Of a DNA stretch of 6,329 nucleotides, positions 1-6,267 are shown piece after piece. The first letter of the stretch is position 1. Each line of letters begins with the position of its first letter. The stretch is from an uncultured Microbacteriaceae bacterium. Its GTDB lineage: Bacteria; Actinomycetota; Actinomycetes; Actinomycetales; Microbacteriaceae. The stretch lies in NCBI GenBank assembly GCA_946481135.1, contig CAMLMQ010000172.1:1-6329 (forward strand). The letters run 5' to 3'. The position numbers were made by a program, and so were the translations under genes. The notes under the pieces were generated by a model. It was not told where the DNA came from. It did no database searches and worked only from the letters and a program-made list of their open reading frames with translations.

Positions 1-789
1 CCCGAGGTGCGCAACGCGTTCCGCCCGCACACCGTCGACGAGCTGCTGCGCACCCTCACGGACGCCGCGCAGAATCCGCGCATCGGCGTCGTGCTGCTCA
101 CGGGCAACGGGCCGAGTCCGAAGGACGGCGGGTGGGCGTTCTGCTCGGGCGGCGACCAGCGCATCCGCGGGCGGGGCGGGTACGAGTACGAGGGTCTCGA
201 CACGTCGGCTGCGCCGACTACTCGACCACCGGGCGGAGGGCGCCTGCACATCCTCGAGGTGCAACGGCTCATCCGCTTCATGCCGAAGGTCGTCATCGCG
301 GTCGTGCCCGGCTGGGCCGCGGGCGGCGGGCACTCGCTGCACATCGTGTGCGACCTCACGATCGCGAGCCGCGAACACGGCCGGTTCAAGCAGACGGATG
401 CCGACGTCGGCTCGTTCGACGGCGGCTACGGCAGCGCCTACTTCGCGAAGCAGGTCGGGCAGAAGTTCGCCCGCGAGGTGTTCTTCCTCGCCCAGGAGTA
501 CTCGGCCGAGCGCGCGTTCGAACGCGGCGCCGTCAACGCGGTCGTGCCGCACGCCGACCTCGAGTCGACGGCGCTGGACTGGGCCGAGACGATCCTCGGC
601 AAGAGCCCCACCGCGATCCGCATGCTCAAGTTCGCGATGAACGCGACCGACGACGGGATGGTGGGCCTGCAGGTCTTCGCGGGCGAAGCGACCCGGCTCG
701 CCTATGGCACCGACGAGGCGCAGGAGGGGCGTGACGCGTTCCTGCAGAAGCGCTCCCCCGACTGGTCGCCCTACTCCTGGCCGTACTGA
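1..789 (+). CDS. menB: 1,4-dihydroxy-2-naphthoyl-CoA synthase MenB, 3' part (5' end outside window)
   Basis: Crotonase-superfamily enzyme that closes the second ring of the naphthoquinone: o-succinylbenzoyl-CoA to 1,4-dihydroxy-2-naphthoyl-CoA, in the cytosol. The reading frame is open from base 1 (PEVRNAFRPHTVDEL) to TGA at 787-789, giving 262 visible residues. Actinobacterial MenB is roughly 300-315 residues, so about 40-50 N-terminal residues are missing; the GTG at 7 is internal (the V of PEVRNAF). Visible motifs: FCSGGDQ (about 139-159) and GWAAGGGHSLH (about 310-342), which supply the oxyanion hole; QTDADVGSFDGGYGSAY (about 391-441), active site; and the family C-terminal pattern EGRDAFLQKRSPDWSP. 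The Asp in QTDAD (397-399) marks the bicarbonate-independent type II MenB, as in Mycobacterium. The loop at about 181-240, rich in Pro, Gly and Thr, differs from what I recall of relatives, but this segment is flexible and variable in MenB. It is followed by menE after one base, so the two are very likely co-transcribed. Confidence 0.97.
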   Translation, partial: PEVRNAFRPHTVDELLRTLTDAAQNPRIGVVLLTGNGPSPKDGGWAFCSGGDQRIRGRGGYEYEGLDTSAAPTTRPPGGGRLHILEVQRLIRFMPKVVIAVVPGWAAGGGHSLHIVCDLTIASREHGRFKQTDADVGSFDGGYGSAYFAKQVGQKFAREVFFLAQEYSAERAFERGAVNAVVPHADLESTALDWAETILGKSPTAIRMLKFAMNATDDGMVGLQVFAGEATRLAYGTDEAQEGRDAFLQKRSPDWSPYSWPY

Positions 790-790
790 C

Positions 791-1882
791 GTGCGTGCGC
801 TCCGCACGGTGAGTCCGGGGCCGGAGGTGCTGCCGGCACTCCGGTCGGCGCTCGCGGGCGGCGACGCCATCCTCGTCGGCTCTCCCTCGCCCGACCTCCC
901 CGCCGAGGTGCCGCAGCGGGTCGCGCTCGTCGTCGAGACGAGCGGGTCGACCGGCCGGCCGAAGCGGGTCGCGCTCTCCGCCGACGCCCTCCTCGCGAAC
1001 ACCGCGGCGAGCGAGTCGGCGGTCGGCGGACCGGGCGAGTGGCTGCTGGCCCTGCCGACCCACTACATCGCCGGGATCAACGTGCTCGCGCGTGCCCTCG
1101 CCGCGGGGATCGACCCGGTCGTCGCCGAGGGTGCGCACTTCAGCGCGGCGGGATTCGTCGACGCGGTCGCCCGCATGACGCAGCCCGTGCGCTACACGGC
1201 GCTCGTGCCGGCCCAGCTCGCGACCCTCCTCGACGACCCGCTGGCCGCCGAGGCGCTCGCCGACTTCCGCCGCGTGCTCGTCGGCGGCCAGGCGACCCCC
1301 GCGGCGCTCCTCGCCCGCGCACGAGCGGCGGGCGTCGCCGTGACCCGCACCTACGGGTCGAGCGAGACGAGCGGCGGCTGCGTTTACGACGGCGTGCCGA
1401 TCGGACAGACGACCGTGCGGGTCGTCGACGGCGAGGTGCAGCTCGGTGGGCCCACCCTCGCGGAGGGCTACCTCGGTGACGACGCCCTCACCGCCGAGAG
1501 GTTCGTCGACGACGACGGGATGCCGTGGTTCCGCACCGCCGACGCCGGCACCTGGGACGGGGAGCGGCTCACCGTGCTCGGGCGTCTCGACGACGTGATC
1601 ATCTCCGGCGGCGTGAAGGTGTCGCTCGGGGCGGTCGAACGGCTGCTGCACGAGCACGGCTTCTCCGAGGCGGTCGTCGTGCGCGGGGCCGATGCCCGCT
1701 GGGGCGAGGTGCCCGTCGCGTTCGTCACGTCGGATGCCGACGTCGGCCCGGTGATCGCCGCGATCGAGGCCGCCCTCGGCGCCGCCGCTCGTCCCCGCAT
1801 CCGCCGGGTGCACGGCATCCCGACGCTGCCGAGCGGCAAACCCGACCGCGTGGGCCTGACCTCGCGTGTGGCCCGGCCGTAA
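791..1882 (+). CDS. menE: o-succinylbenzoate-CoA ligase MenE, short actinobacterial form
   Basis: AMP-forming acyl-CoA synthetase that adenylates o-succinylbenzoate and transfers it to CoA, making the substrate of the preceding MenB. With the GTG start at 791 the protein has 363 residues, close to the roughly 360 of actinobacterial MenE, which lacks much of the N-terminal region of longer ANL enzymes. Motifs in order: ATP-binding loop ETSGSTGRPKRV (49-60); YGSSETSGGCVYDG (188-201), the A5 motif plus the actinobacterial MenE signature; FRTADAG (247-253) with the ribose-contacting Asp at 251; hinge GRLDDVIISGGVK (264-276); and PSGKPDR (347-353) with the expected catalytic Lys350. The open frame extends upstream into menB, but that part reads as shadow sequence. 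GTG 791 gives the right length and lies one base after the menB stop, which suggests translational coupling; there is no clear Shine-Dalgarno. GTG at 809 is a possible alternative start. Confidence 0.95.
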   Translation: MRALRTVSPGPEVLPALRSALAGGDAILVGSPSPDLPAEVPQRVALVVETSGSTGRPKRVALSADALLANTAASESAVGGPGEWLLALPTHYIAGINVLARALAAGIDPVVAEGAHFSAAGFVDAVARMTQPVRYTALVPAQLATLLDDPLAAEALADFRRVLVGGQATPAALLARARAAGVAVTRTYGSSETSGGCVYDGVPIGQTTVRVVDGEVQLGGPTLAEGYLGDDALTAERFVDDDGMPWFRTADAGTWDGERLTVLGRLDDVIISGGVKVSLGAVERLLHEHGFSEAVVVRGADARWGEVPVAFVTSDADVGPVIAAIEAALGAAARPRIRRVHGIPTLPSGKPDRVGLTSRVARP

Positions 1883-1943
1883 CTCTCGGAATGAACGCGG
1901 TTTGTCGACGTGTCGTCGACGAACGGCTCCCGTACCGAGAGTT
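1881..1943 (+). terminator. Nested inverted repeat after menE, candidate terminator
   Basis: Two perfect palindromic stems sit one inside the other. The outer arms are AACTCTCGG (1881-1889) and CCGAGAGTT (1935-1943), 9 of 9 complementary; the left arm begins within the menE TAA stop. The inner stem is GTCGACG (1904-1910), loop TGT, CGTCGAC (1914-1920). With one G-U pair it extends to 11 base pairs (1900-1910 with 1914-1924). No T-run follows either stem, which is common for hairpin terminators in high-GC actinobacteria but also means termination is not proven. The position, between the end of menBE and the menA promoter, fits a terminator. A protein-binding operator or a small regulatory element are alternatives. 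Confidence 0.45.
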
Positions 1944-1970
1944 GGGGACGGCGAGCGTCGGGCGGACGGC

Positions 1971-1976
1971 TAAAGT
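1971..1976 (+). promoter_or_regulatory. -10 box of leaderless menA promoter
   Basis: TAAAGT fits the actinobacterial -10 pattern TANNNT and is followed by exactly six bases (CTCCCC) before the menA GTG at 1983. The transcription start would therefore fall on the first base of the start codon, giving a leaderless mRNA, which is frequent in Actinobacteria. I see no convincing -35 hexamer 16-18 bases upstream, and no Shine-Dalgarno sequence before the GTG. Confidence 0.65.
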
Positions 1977-1982
1977 CTCCCC

Positions 1983-3014
1983 GTGGCGAAGCAGCAGCGA
2001 CCGATCCCCCGCGCGAAGATGGAGGCGCGTCTCAACGAGAGCCGCCCCGTGCCGCCGAAGGCGAAGACCAAGGCGAAGGGGAGCGCGCTCGCGGCGCCCA
2101 AGCCCGCGACCCTCGGCACCTGGATCGCCGGGGCACGGCCGCAGACGCTCGTGCTCGCCGTCGTGCCCGTCGCGCTCGGCACGGCCGCCGCGGCGCAGGT
2201 GATGGAGCACTGGTACGACCACTGGGTGCGCGCCCTGCTCGCCCTCGCCGTCGCGGTGTTCCTGCAGATCGGCGTCAACTACGCCAACGACTACTCCGAC
2301 GGCGTGCGCGGAGTCGACCGCGACCGGGTCGGCCCGCAGCGACTCGTCGGATCGGGCCGCGCCAAGCCGCGCACCGTGCTCACCGTCGCGCTCGTGTTCT
2401 TCGGCCTCGCCGCCGTCGCCGGGGCCGTGCTCGTCTGGCGCACCGAGCAGTGGTGGCTGCTCGCCGCCGGCGCGCTGTGCCTCGCGGCCGCCTGGTTCTA
2501 CACCGGGGGGCGTCGCCCGTACGGCTATCTCGGGCTCGGCGAGGTCGCGGTGTTCGCGTTCTTCGGCGTCATCCCGGTCGCGGGCACGATGTTCGTGCAG
2601 GTGCTGCAGGTCAACGTCGAGGCCTGGCTCGCCGGGGTCGCCGCGGGCGCCTTCGCGTGCGCCGTGCTCGTCGCCAACAACGCCCGCGACCGCGAACGCG
2701 ACAAGGTGCACGGCAAGCGCACCCTCGCGGTGCTGCTCGGTGATCGCGGCTCCCGCGCGCTCTACGTGCTGCTCGTGCTCGTGCCGTTCGGCATCCTCGC
2801 GTTCTTCGCGCTGTTCTACGAGCCCGGCTCGGGCACGGGCTACGCGCCGTTCGTGTACTTCGCGGGCGTCACCGCCCTGCCGGCGCTGCTGATCGCGATC
2901 ACCGGCCGCACGGCGCGCGAGTGGGTGCTCGTGCTCAAGCTCACGCTCGCGACCTCGGGCCTCTACGGGCTGGGGCTCGCCGCGGCGATCATGTTCCCGG
3001 GCGTCCTCGCGTAG
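1983..3014 (+). CDS. menA: 1,4-dihydroxy-2-naphthoate polyprenyltransferase MenA
   Basis: Integral membrane UbiA-family prenyltransferase. It joins a polyprenyl diphosphate to 1,4-dihydroxy-2-naphthoate with loss of CO2, giving demethylmenaquinone, and is the first membrane step of the pathway. The protein has 343 residues. The first Asp-rich motif is NDYSDGVRGVD (102-112) and the second is NNARDRERDKVHGKRTLAV (232-250); both bind the Mg-diphosphate. WIAGARPQTL (47-56) is the usual family N-terminus. About eight hydrophobic segments follow, roughly at 57-72, 83-100, 131-151, 157-173, 185-207, 212-231, 258-278 and 287-307, with a last one near 318-338. The first 43 residues are a basic Lys/Pro/Ala-rich cytosolic extension. 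GTG 1983 is supported as the start by the -10 box six bases upstream; ATG 2019 would be the next choice. It stops at TAG 3012-3014, directly against the stop of the opposing gene. Confidence 0.95.
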   Translation: MAKQQRPIPRAKMEARLNESRPVPPKAKTKAKGSALAAPKPATLGTWIAGARPQTLVLAVVPVALGTAAAAQVMEHWYDHWVRALLALAVAVFLQIGVNYANDYSDGVRGVDRDRVGPQRLVGSGRAKPRTVLTVALVFFGLAAVAGAVLVWRTEQWWLLAAGALCLAAAWFYTGGRRPYGYLGLGEVAVFAFFGVIPVAGTMFVQVLQVNVEAWLAGVAAGAFACAVLVANNARDRERDKVHGKRTLAVLLGDRGSRALYVLLVLVPFGILAFFALFYEPGSGTGYAPFVYFAGVTALPALLIAITGRTAREWVLVLKLTLATSGLYGLGLAAAIMFPGVLA

Positions 3015-3269
3015 TCAGTCACGCGCGGGGACGTCTTCGGCGTCCTCGTCGGAGGAGGTCTCCGCGGGGGCCTTCCGCTCGCGGGCCCGGGCGAGCTGCA
3101 GCGCCACGCGCTCGCGCCACGGCCGCAGGAAGATGTACGACAGGCAGAAGCCGAGCAGGGCCGCGAGCAGGGCCGCGACCCACCAGTCGAAACCGAGGGC
3201 GTAGAGGATGCCGAACGGCACCGCGAACACGAGCACGCGCAGGATCGAGAACATCACGACGGCACGCAC
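3015..3269 (-). CDS. DUF4229-type small membrane protein, function unknown
   Basis: Small two-helix membrane protein of 84 residues on the minus strand. The sequence around FSILRVLVFAVPFGILYALG and the following segment resembles the actinobacterial DUF4229 family (assignment from recall). The first hydrophobic segment is about 7-26 and the second about 29-48, ending in the positively charged LRPWRER. The tail (52-84) is charged, first basic and then acidic (SSDEDAEDV), and probably cytosolic. GTG 3269 is chosen over GTG 3275 because the -10 box TAGACT (3281 to 3276) abuts 3275, so a transcript starting six bases downstream of the box begins exactly at 3269. No biochemical function is known to me. 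Its location between menA and menD suggests a link to the membrane or to quinone biosynthesis, but that is inference only. Confidence 0.8.
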   Translation of the reverse strand: MRAVVMFSILRVLVFAVPFGILYALGFDWWVAALLAALLGFCLSYIFLRPWRERVALQLARARERKAPAETSSDEDAEDVPARD

Positions 3270-3275
3270 CCGCAC

Positions 3276-3281
3276 AGTCTA
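3276..3281 (-). promoter_or_regulatory. -10 box of leaderless DUF4229 gene
   Basis: On the minus strand this reads TAGACT, a good match to TANNNT. The next six bases (GTGCGG) lead to an in-frame GTG at 3269, matching the spacing at menA and at the PLDc_N gene. The upstream candidate GTG at 3275 touches the box and would lie ahead of the transcription start. No clear -35 is visible. Confidence 0.6.
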
Positions 3282-3330
3282 GGTCGGGCGGTCGGGAGCC
3301 TCATCCCAGGTATTCCGGGGGCGTCGAGCC

Positions 3331-3336
3331 TAGAAT
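3331..3336 (+). promoter_or_regulatory. -10 box of leaderless PLDc_N-menD operon
   Basis: TAGAAT is followed by six bases (CGGGTC) and then ATG at 3343, so the transcript would begin at the start codon. No Shine-Dalgarno is present. Because menD overlaps the downstream gene by 20 bases and has no gap of its own, this is the likely promoter for menD as well. It faces away from the DUF4229 promoter; the two predicted start sites are about 73 bases apart. No recognisable -35 is seen. Confidence 0.65.
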
Positions 3337-3342
3337 CGGGTC

Positions 3343-3684
3343 ATGTCCCGCGTGCTGCCGATCGCCTTCATCGTCTGGGCGGCCTTCACGGTGTTCTCGG
3401 CGGTCGACATCGTGCTGATCGACCGCTCGCGGGTGCGGGCGCTGCCGAAGGCGGCGTGGATCGTGCTCGTCATCCTGCTGCCCATCGTCGGCGGGGTGCT
3501 GTGGTTCGCCGTCGGTCGGGTGCGCGTCGGTGACGCCGGTCGGGGAGCACGCCGCGCTCCGGTCGCCCCGGATGACGACCCCGCCTTCCTCAGTCGGCTG
3601 AACCGCGAGAAGGCGATGGAGGACCGGATCGAGCAGCTCGAGAAGGAACTGCGCGAACTCGACGATGACCCCCCGAGGGACTGA
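3343..3684 (+). CDS. PLDc_N-domain small membrane protein, function unknown
   Basis: A 113-residue protein with two membrane segments, at about 4-26 and 38-58. The pattern of a hydrophobic helix, [19 protein letters not shown] and then a second helix with [14 protein letters not shown] is typical of the phospholipase D nuclease N-terminal domain (PLDc_N), which occurs on its own in many actinobacterial membrane proteins. The catalytic HKD motif of phospholipase D is absent, so no nuclease or lipase activity should be inferred from the domain name. Residues about 84-108 are charged and heptad-like ([21 protein letters not shown]), suggesting a short coiled coil and possible oligomerisation. 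ATG 3343 lies six bases after a -10 box. The 3' end overlaps menD by 20 bases in another frame, so the two genes are co-transcribed and probably translationally coupled. Confidence 0.85.
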   Translation: MSRVLPIAFIVWAAFTVFSAVDIVLIDRSRVRALPKAAWIVLVILLPIVGGVLWFAVGRVRVGDAGRGARRAPVAPDDDPAFLSRLNREKAMEDRIEQLEKELRELDDDPPRD

Positions 3685-5311
3685 CCCGGCCGCGTCGGCC
3701 GCGAGCGCCTTCTCGGTCTCCTTCCTCGGCGAGCTGATCCGCCGCGGGGTACGCGACATCGTCGTGTGTCCCGGATCGCGGTCGCAGGCCCTCGCCCTCG
3801 CGGCCGCCGAGTACGAGCGCCGGGGTGCGGTGCGCCTGCGGGTGCGGATCGACGAGCGCTCCGCGGGGTTCCTCGCCGTCGGGCTCGCGCGCGAGTCGGG
3901 GGCGCCGACCATCGTCGTGACGACCTCGGGCACGGCGGTCGCGAACCTGCACCCGGCCGTGCTCGAGGCGTCGCACTCGGGCGTGCCTCTCGTCGTCGTG
4001 ACGGCCGACCGCCCGGCCGAACTGCTCGGCATCGGGGCGAATCAGGCGACCGTGCAGGCGGGCATCTTCGGTTCGGCGGTGCGCCGGGCGTGGGATGTGC
4101 CCGCACCCGAGTCGGGCGACGGTGCGGCCGACCTCGCGGCCGAGGTGATGGATGCCCTCCCCGGCCCCGTGCACGTCAATCTCGCGCTGCGTGATCCGCT
4201 CTCGTCGGTCGTCGACGTGCCCGCGGTGACGGCCGGCACATGGCGCCCGCCCGCCCCCGGCGCCCCCGTCGAACTCGTCCCGGGACCGCGCACCGTCGTG
4301 ATCGCCGGCACCGGCGCGGGGGAACGCGCGGAGGAGGTCGCCCGCGAGCTCGGCGCTCCGCTGCTCGCCGAGGTGACGAGCGGCGCGCGGTTCGGCCCGC
4401 ACCTCGTGCCGACGTACCGCGAGCTGCTGCGCGAGCCGGGCTTCGGCGACCGCGTCGAGCGCGCCGTCGTGTTCGGGCATCCGACGCTCAGCCGCGAGGT
4501 GCCCGCCCTGCTGGAGCGCGGCGACGTCGAGGTGATCGCGGTGCGCGGTCCCGAGCGGGATGCCTACGATCCCGGCCGACGCGCCCGGCACGTGTCAGGC
4601 GTGGTCATCAGCGGGGTGCCTGACCCCGAGTCGCGGGGCTGGGTGGGCCCGTGGGTGCACGCCGCCCGCGAACTGCTCGCGGTCGAGGAGCCGACCGCGG
4701 TATCGACCGGCGACGACCGTCTCGAGCGTGCCGCCTTCGCCCGCGCCCAGCTGGATCGCGTGCGGCAGCCGGTCACCCGCCGGATGCTCGCAGAGGCCGT
4801 CTGGGCGATCACCTGGCCGCACGACCGCCTCGTACTCGGCGCCTCCCGACTCGTGCGCGACCTCGACCGCGTCGCCCCCGGCAAGCGCATCCCCGTCATC
4901 GCGAACCGCGGCCTCGCCGGGATCGACGGCACGATCGCGACCGCGACCGGGGTGGCGCTCGCCGCCTCCGACCAGGACCGGGCGGGGGTGACGCGCGTGC
5001 TGCTCGGCGACCTCGCGCTGCTGCACGACGCGGGATCGCTCGCCCCCACCCCCGGAGAGCCGGCGCCGCGGATGCAGGTCATCGTCGGCAACGACGGCGG
5101 GGGCACGATCTTCGACTCGCTCGAGGTCGCCGCGACCGCCGACCCGGAGCTCTTCGACCGCGTGCTCTACACCCCGCAGTCGGTCGACCTCGCGGCGCTC
5201 GCCGCCGCCTACGGATGGCAGCACCGCCTCGCGGCGACCCGCGGCGAGCTCGAGGATGCGCTGTCGGCATCCGGCGATCGTGTGCTCGTGGAGGTTCCCC
5301 TGGCGCGGTGA
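3665..5311 (+). CDS. menD: SEPHCHC synthase MenD
   Basis: Thiamine-diphosphate-dependent enzyme that decarboxylates 2-oxoglutarate and adds the product to isochorismate, giving SEPHCHC, the first committed step of menaquinone synthesis; cytosolic. It has 548 residues, normal for the family. Motifs: [14 protein letters not shown] (34-47); [14 protein letters not shown] (62-75) with Glu64 as the conserved residue that activates the thiamine ring; [17 protein letters not shown] (86-102); [15 protein letters not shown] (113-127); [17 protein letters not shown] (413-429); and the Mg/diphosphate motif from GDLALLHD (448-455) to NDGGGTIF (476-483). The start is ATG 3665, inside the preceding gene; no other plausible start lies before the conserved N-terminus. 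A purine-rich AGAAGGA lies 17 bases upstream, too far for a good ribosome site, so initiation is likely coupled to the upstream gene, whose stop is 20 bases into menD. Confidence 0.97.
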   Translation: MTPRGTDPAASAASAFSVSFLGELIRRGVRDIVVCPGSRSQALALAAAEYERRGAVRLRVRIDERSAGFLAVGLARESGAPTIVVTTSGTAVANLHPAVLEASHSGVPLVVVTADRPAELLGIGANQATVQAGIFGSAVRRAWDVPAPESGDGAADLAAEVMDALPGPVHVNLALRDPLSSVVDVPAVTAGTWRPPAPGAPVELVPGPRTVVIAGTGAGERAEEVARELGAPLLAEVTSGARFGPHLVPTYRELLREPGFGDRVERAVVFGHPTLSREVPALLERGDVEVIAVRGPERDAYDPGRRARHVSGVVISGVPDPESRGWVGPWVHAARELLAVEEPTAVSTGDDRLERAAFARAQLDRVRQPVTRRMLAEAVWAITWPHDRLVLGASRLVRDLDRVAPGKRIPVIANRGLAGIDGTIATATGVALAASDQDRAGVTRVLLGDLALLHDAGSLAPTPGEPAPRMQVIVGNDGGGTIFDSLEVAATADPELFDRVLYTPQSVDLAALAAAYGWQHRLAATRGELEDALSASGDRVLVEVPLAR

Positions 5312-5317
5312 CCGGCC

Positions 5318-5323
5318 TAGGGT
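5318..5323 (+). promoter_or_regulatory. -10 box of leaderless PPK2 gene
   Basis: TAGGGT lies in the 19-base gap after menD and is followed by seven bases before ATG 5331, close to the six-base spacing at the other starts. The block TAGGGTCGGG resembles TAGAATCGGG upstream of the PLDc_N gene. Any -35 element would lie inside the end of menD (around 5295-5300, TTCCCC), but it is not a good consensus match. Read-through from menD is also possible. Confidence 0.55.
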
Positions 5324-5330
5324 CGGGCGC

Positions 5331-6155
5331 ATGAGGGAACTGCTGCGCGCGGGGGCCGACGTCGACCTCGCCGCGATCGACACGGCGGCGACGCCCGGGT
5401 TCGTCGGCGGCAAGGAGGTGGGGCAGTTCGCCCTCGCCGAGGGCGCCGACGAGCTCGCCGACCTGCAGGAGCGCCTCTTCGCCGCGAGCCGGTTCGGTGA
5501 CGAACGCCGCGTGCTGCTCGTGCTGCAGGCGATGGACACCGCGGGCAAGGGCGGGGTCGTCAAACACGTCATCGGCTCCGTCGACCCGCAGGGCGTCGAG
5601 CTCGCCGCCTTCAAGGCGCCGACCGACGAGGAGAAGGCGCACGACTTCCTCTGGCGCATCCGCCCGCGCCTGCCGGGACCGGGGATGATCGGCGTCTTCG
5701 ACCGGTCGCACTACGAGGATGTGCTCATCCACCGGGTGCGCGGGTTCTCGACGCCCGAGGCGGTCGAGGAGCGGTACGGGCTCATCGTCGACTTCGAGCG
5801 CGAGCTCGTGCGCGCGGGCACGCGCATCGTGAAGGTCATGCTCCATCTCTCCCGCGACGAGCAGAAGCAGCGTCTCGCCGAGCGTCTCGAGCGCCCGGAC
5901 AAGCACTGGAAGTACAACCCGGGGGATGTCGACGAGCGGCAGCACTGGGACGCCTACCAGGAGGCGTACCGCATCGCGATCGCCCGCACCTCGACCGACG
6001 ACGCGCCCTGGTTCGTCGTGCCGGCCGACCGCAAGTGGTACGCCCGGCTCGCCGTGCAGCAGCTGCTGCTCGACACGCTGCGCGACCTCGACCTCGGGTG
6101 GCCGCCCGCCGACTTCGACGTCGAGCACGAGAAGGCCCGCCTCGCCGCGACCTGA
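5331..6155 (+). CDS. ppk2: PPK2-family polyphosphate:nucleotide phosphotransferase
   Basis: Cytosolic P-loop kinase that moves phosphate between inorganic polyphosphate and nucleotides (AMP/ADP or GDP level, depending on class). It has 274 residues and one PPK2 domain. Walker A is LQAMDTAGKGGVVKHV (65-80). Walker B is FDRSHYEDVL (123-132). The lid region contains RLAERLERPDKHWKYNPGD (181-199). The order FVGGKE, lid, STDDAPWFVVPADRKWYAR (221-239) resembles single-domain class III-type enzymes such as that of Meiothermus ruber, from memory. In that enzyme I recall Asn where this protein has Asp124, so AMP use should not be assumed. ATG 5331 is chosen over upstream in-frame codons, which lie inside menD, and because of the -10 box seven bases before it. 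It is separated from menD by 19 bases and followed by repeat DNA. A functional link to menaquinone synthesis is not evident. Confidence 0.92.
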   Translation: MRELLRAGADVDLAAIDTAATPGFVGGKEVGQFALAEGADELADLQERLFAASRFGDERRVLLVLQAMDTAGKGGVVKHVIGSVDPQGVELAAFKAPTDEEKAHDFLWRIRPRLPGPGMIGVFDRSHYEDVLIHRVRGFSTPEAVEERYGLIVDFERELVRAGTRIVKVMLHLSRDEQKQRLAERLERPDKHWKYNPGDVDERQHWDAYQEAYRIAIARTSTDDAPWFVVPADRKWYARLAVQQLLLDTLRDLDLGWPPADFDVEHEKARLAAT

Positions 6156-6165
6156 CCCTGCCGCC

Positions 6166-6209
6166 CGCGGGTTGACTAGCGCGCCGCGTGAGCGGCACGC
6201 ATATCGAAA
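6166..6209 (+). repeat. REP-like palindromic repeat, copy 1
   Basis: This 44-base unit starts 11 bases after the PPK2 stop. It matches copy 2 at 42 of 44 positions; the differences are C for G at 6176 and A for G at 6201. The centre can fold as GCCGC-GTGA-GCGGC. Its right end is degenerate: after CGAAA it has TCG rather than the CCC of copy 2. Units with GGGTTGAGTAGC and GTATCGAAACCC ends are, from recall, frequent between genes in Microbacteriaceae. Confidence 0.85.
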
Positions 6210-6223
6210 TCGCACAGCAGGAT

Positions 6224-6267
6224 CGCGGGTTGAGTAGCGCGCCGCGTGAGCGGCACGCGTATCGAAA
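6224..6267 (+). repeat. REP-like palindromic repeat, copy 2
   Basis: Direct repeat of copy 1, offset by 58 bases with a 14-base unrelated spacer. The central hairpin has stem GCCGC (6241-6245), loop GTGA and stem GCGGC (6250-6254), continued after one mismatch by GCG (6237-6239) with CGC (6256-6258). The unit's homology to the inverted copy 3 continues to 6270 (CCC). Confidence 0.88.

Noticed and set aside
181..240. Possible compensated frameshift in the menB loop
   Set aside because: The loop differs from what I recall of relatives, but the length fits within two residues, the other frames do not restore a better match, and this active-site loop is naturally variable.
626..1813. Long minus-strand open frame (395 codons) opposite menB/menE
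   Set aside because: Low-complexity Arg/Gly/His-rich translation typical of the antisense strand in very GC-rich coding DNA; menB and menE motifs account for the region.
1942..1947. TTGGGG as -35 of the menA promoter
   Set aside because: The spacer to TAAAGT would be 23 bases, well outside the usual 16-18.
3641..3647. AGAAGGA as ribosome binding site of menD
   Set aside because: It is 17 bases from the ATG, too far for normal use; coupling to the overlapping gene is more likely.
3590..4591. Minus-strand open frame opposite menD
   Set aside because: Composition is that of a GC-rich shadow frame, and menD is unambiguous on the plus strand.
5079..6215. Long minus-strand open frame opposite the end of menD and ppk2, continuing into the repeats
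   Set aside because: No recognisable domain; it mirrors ppk2 codon structure and runs into the repeat element. Treated as a shadow frame.
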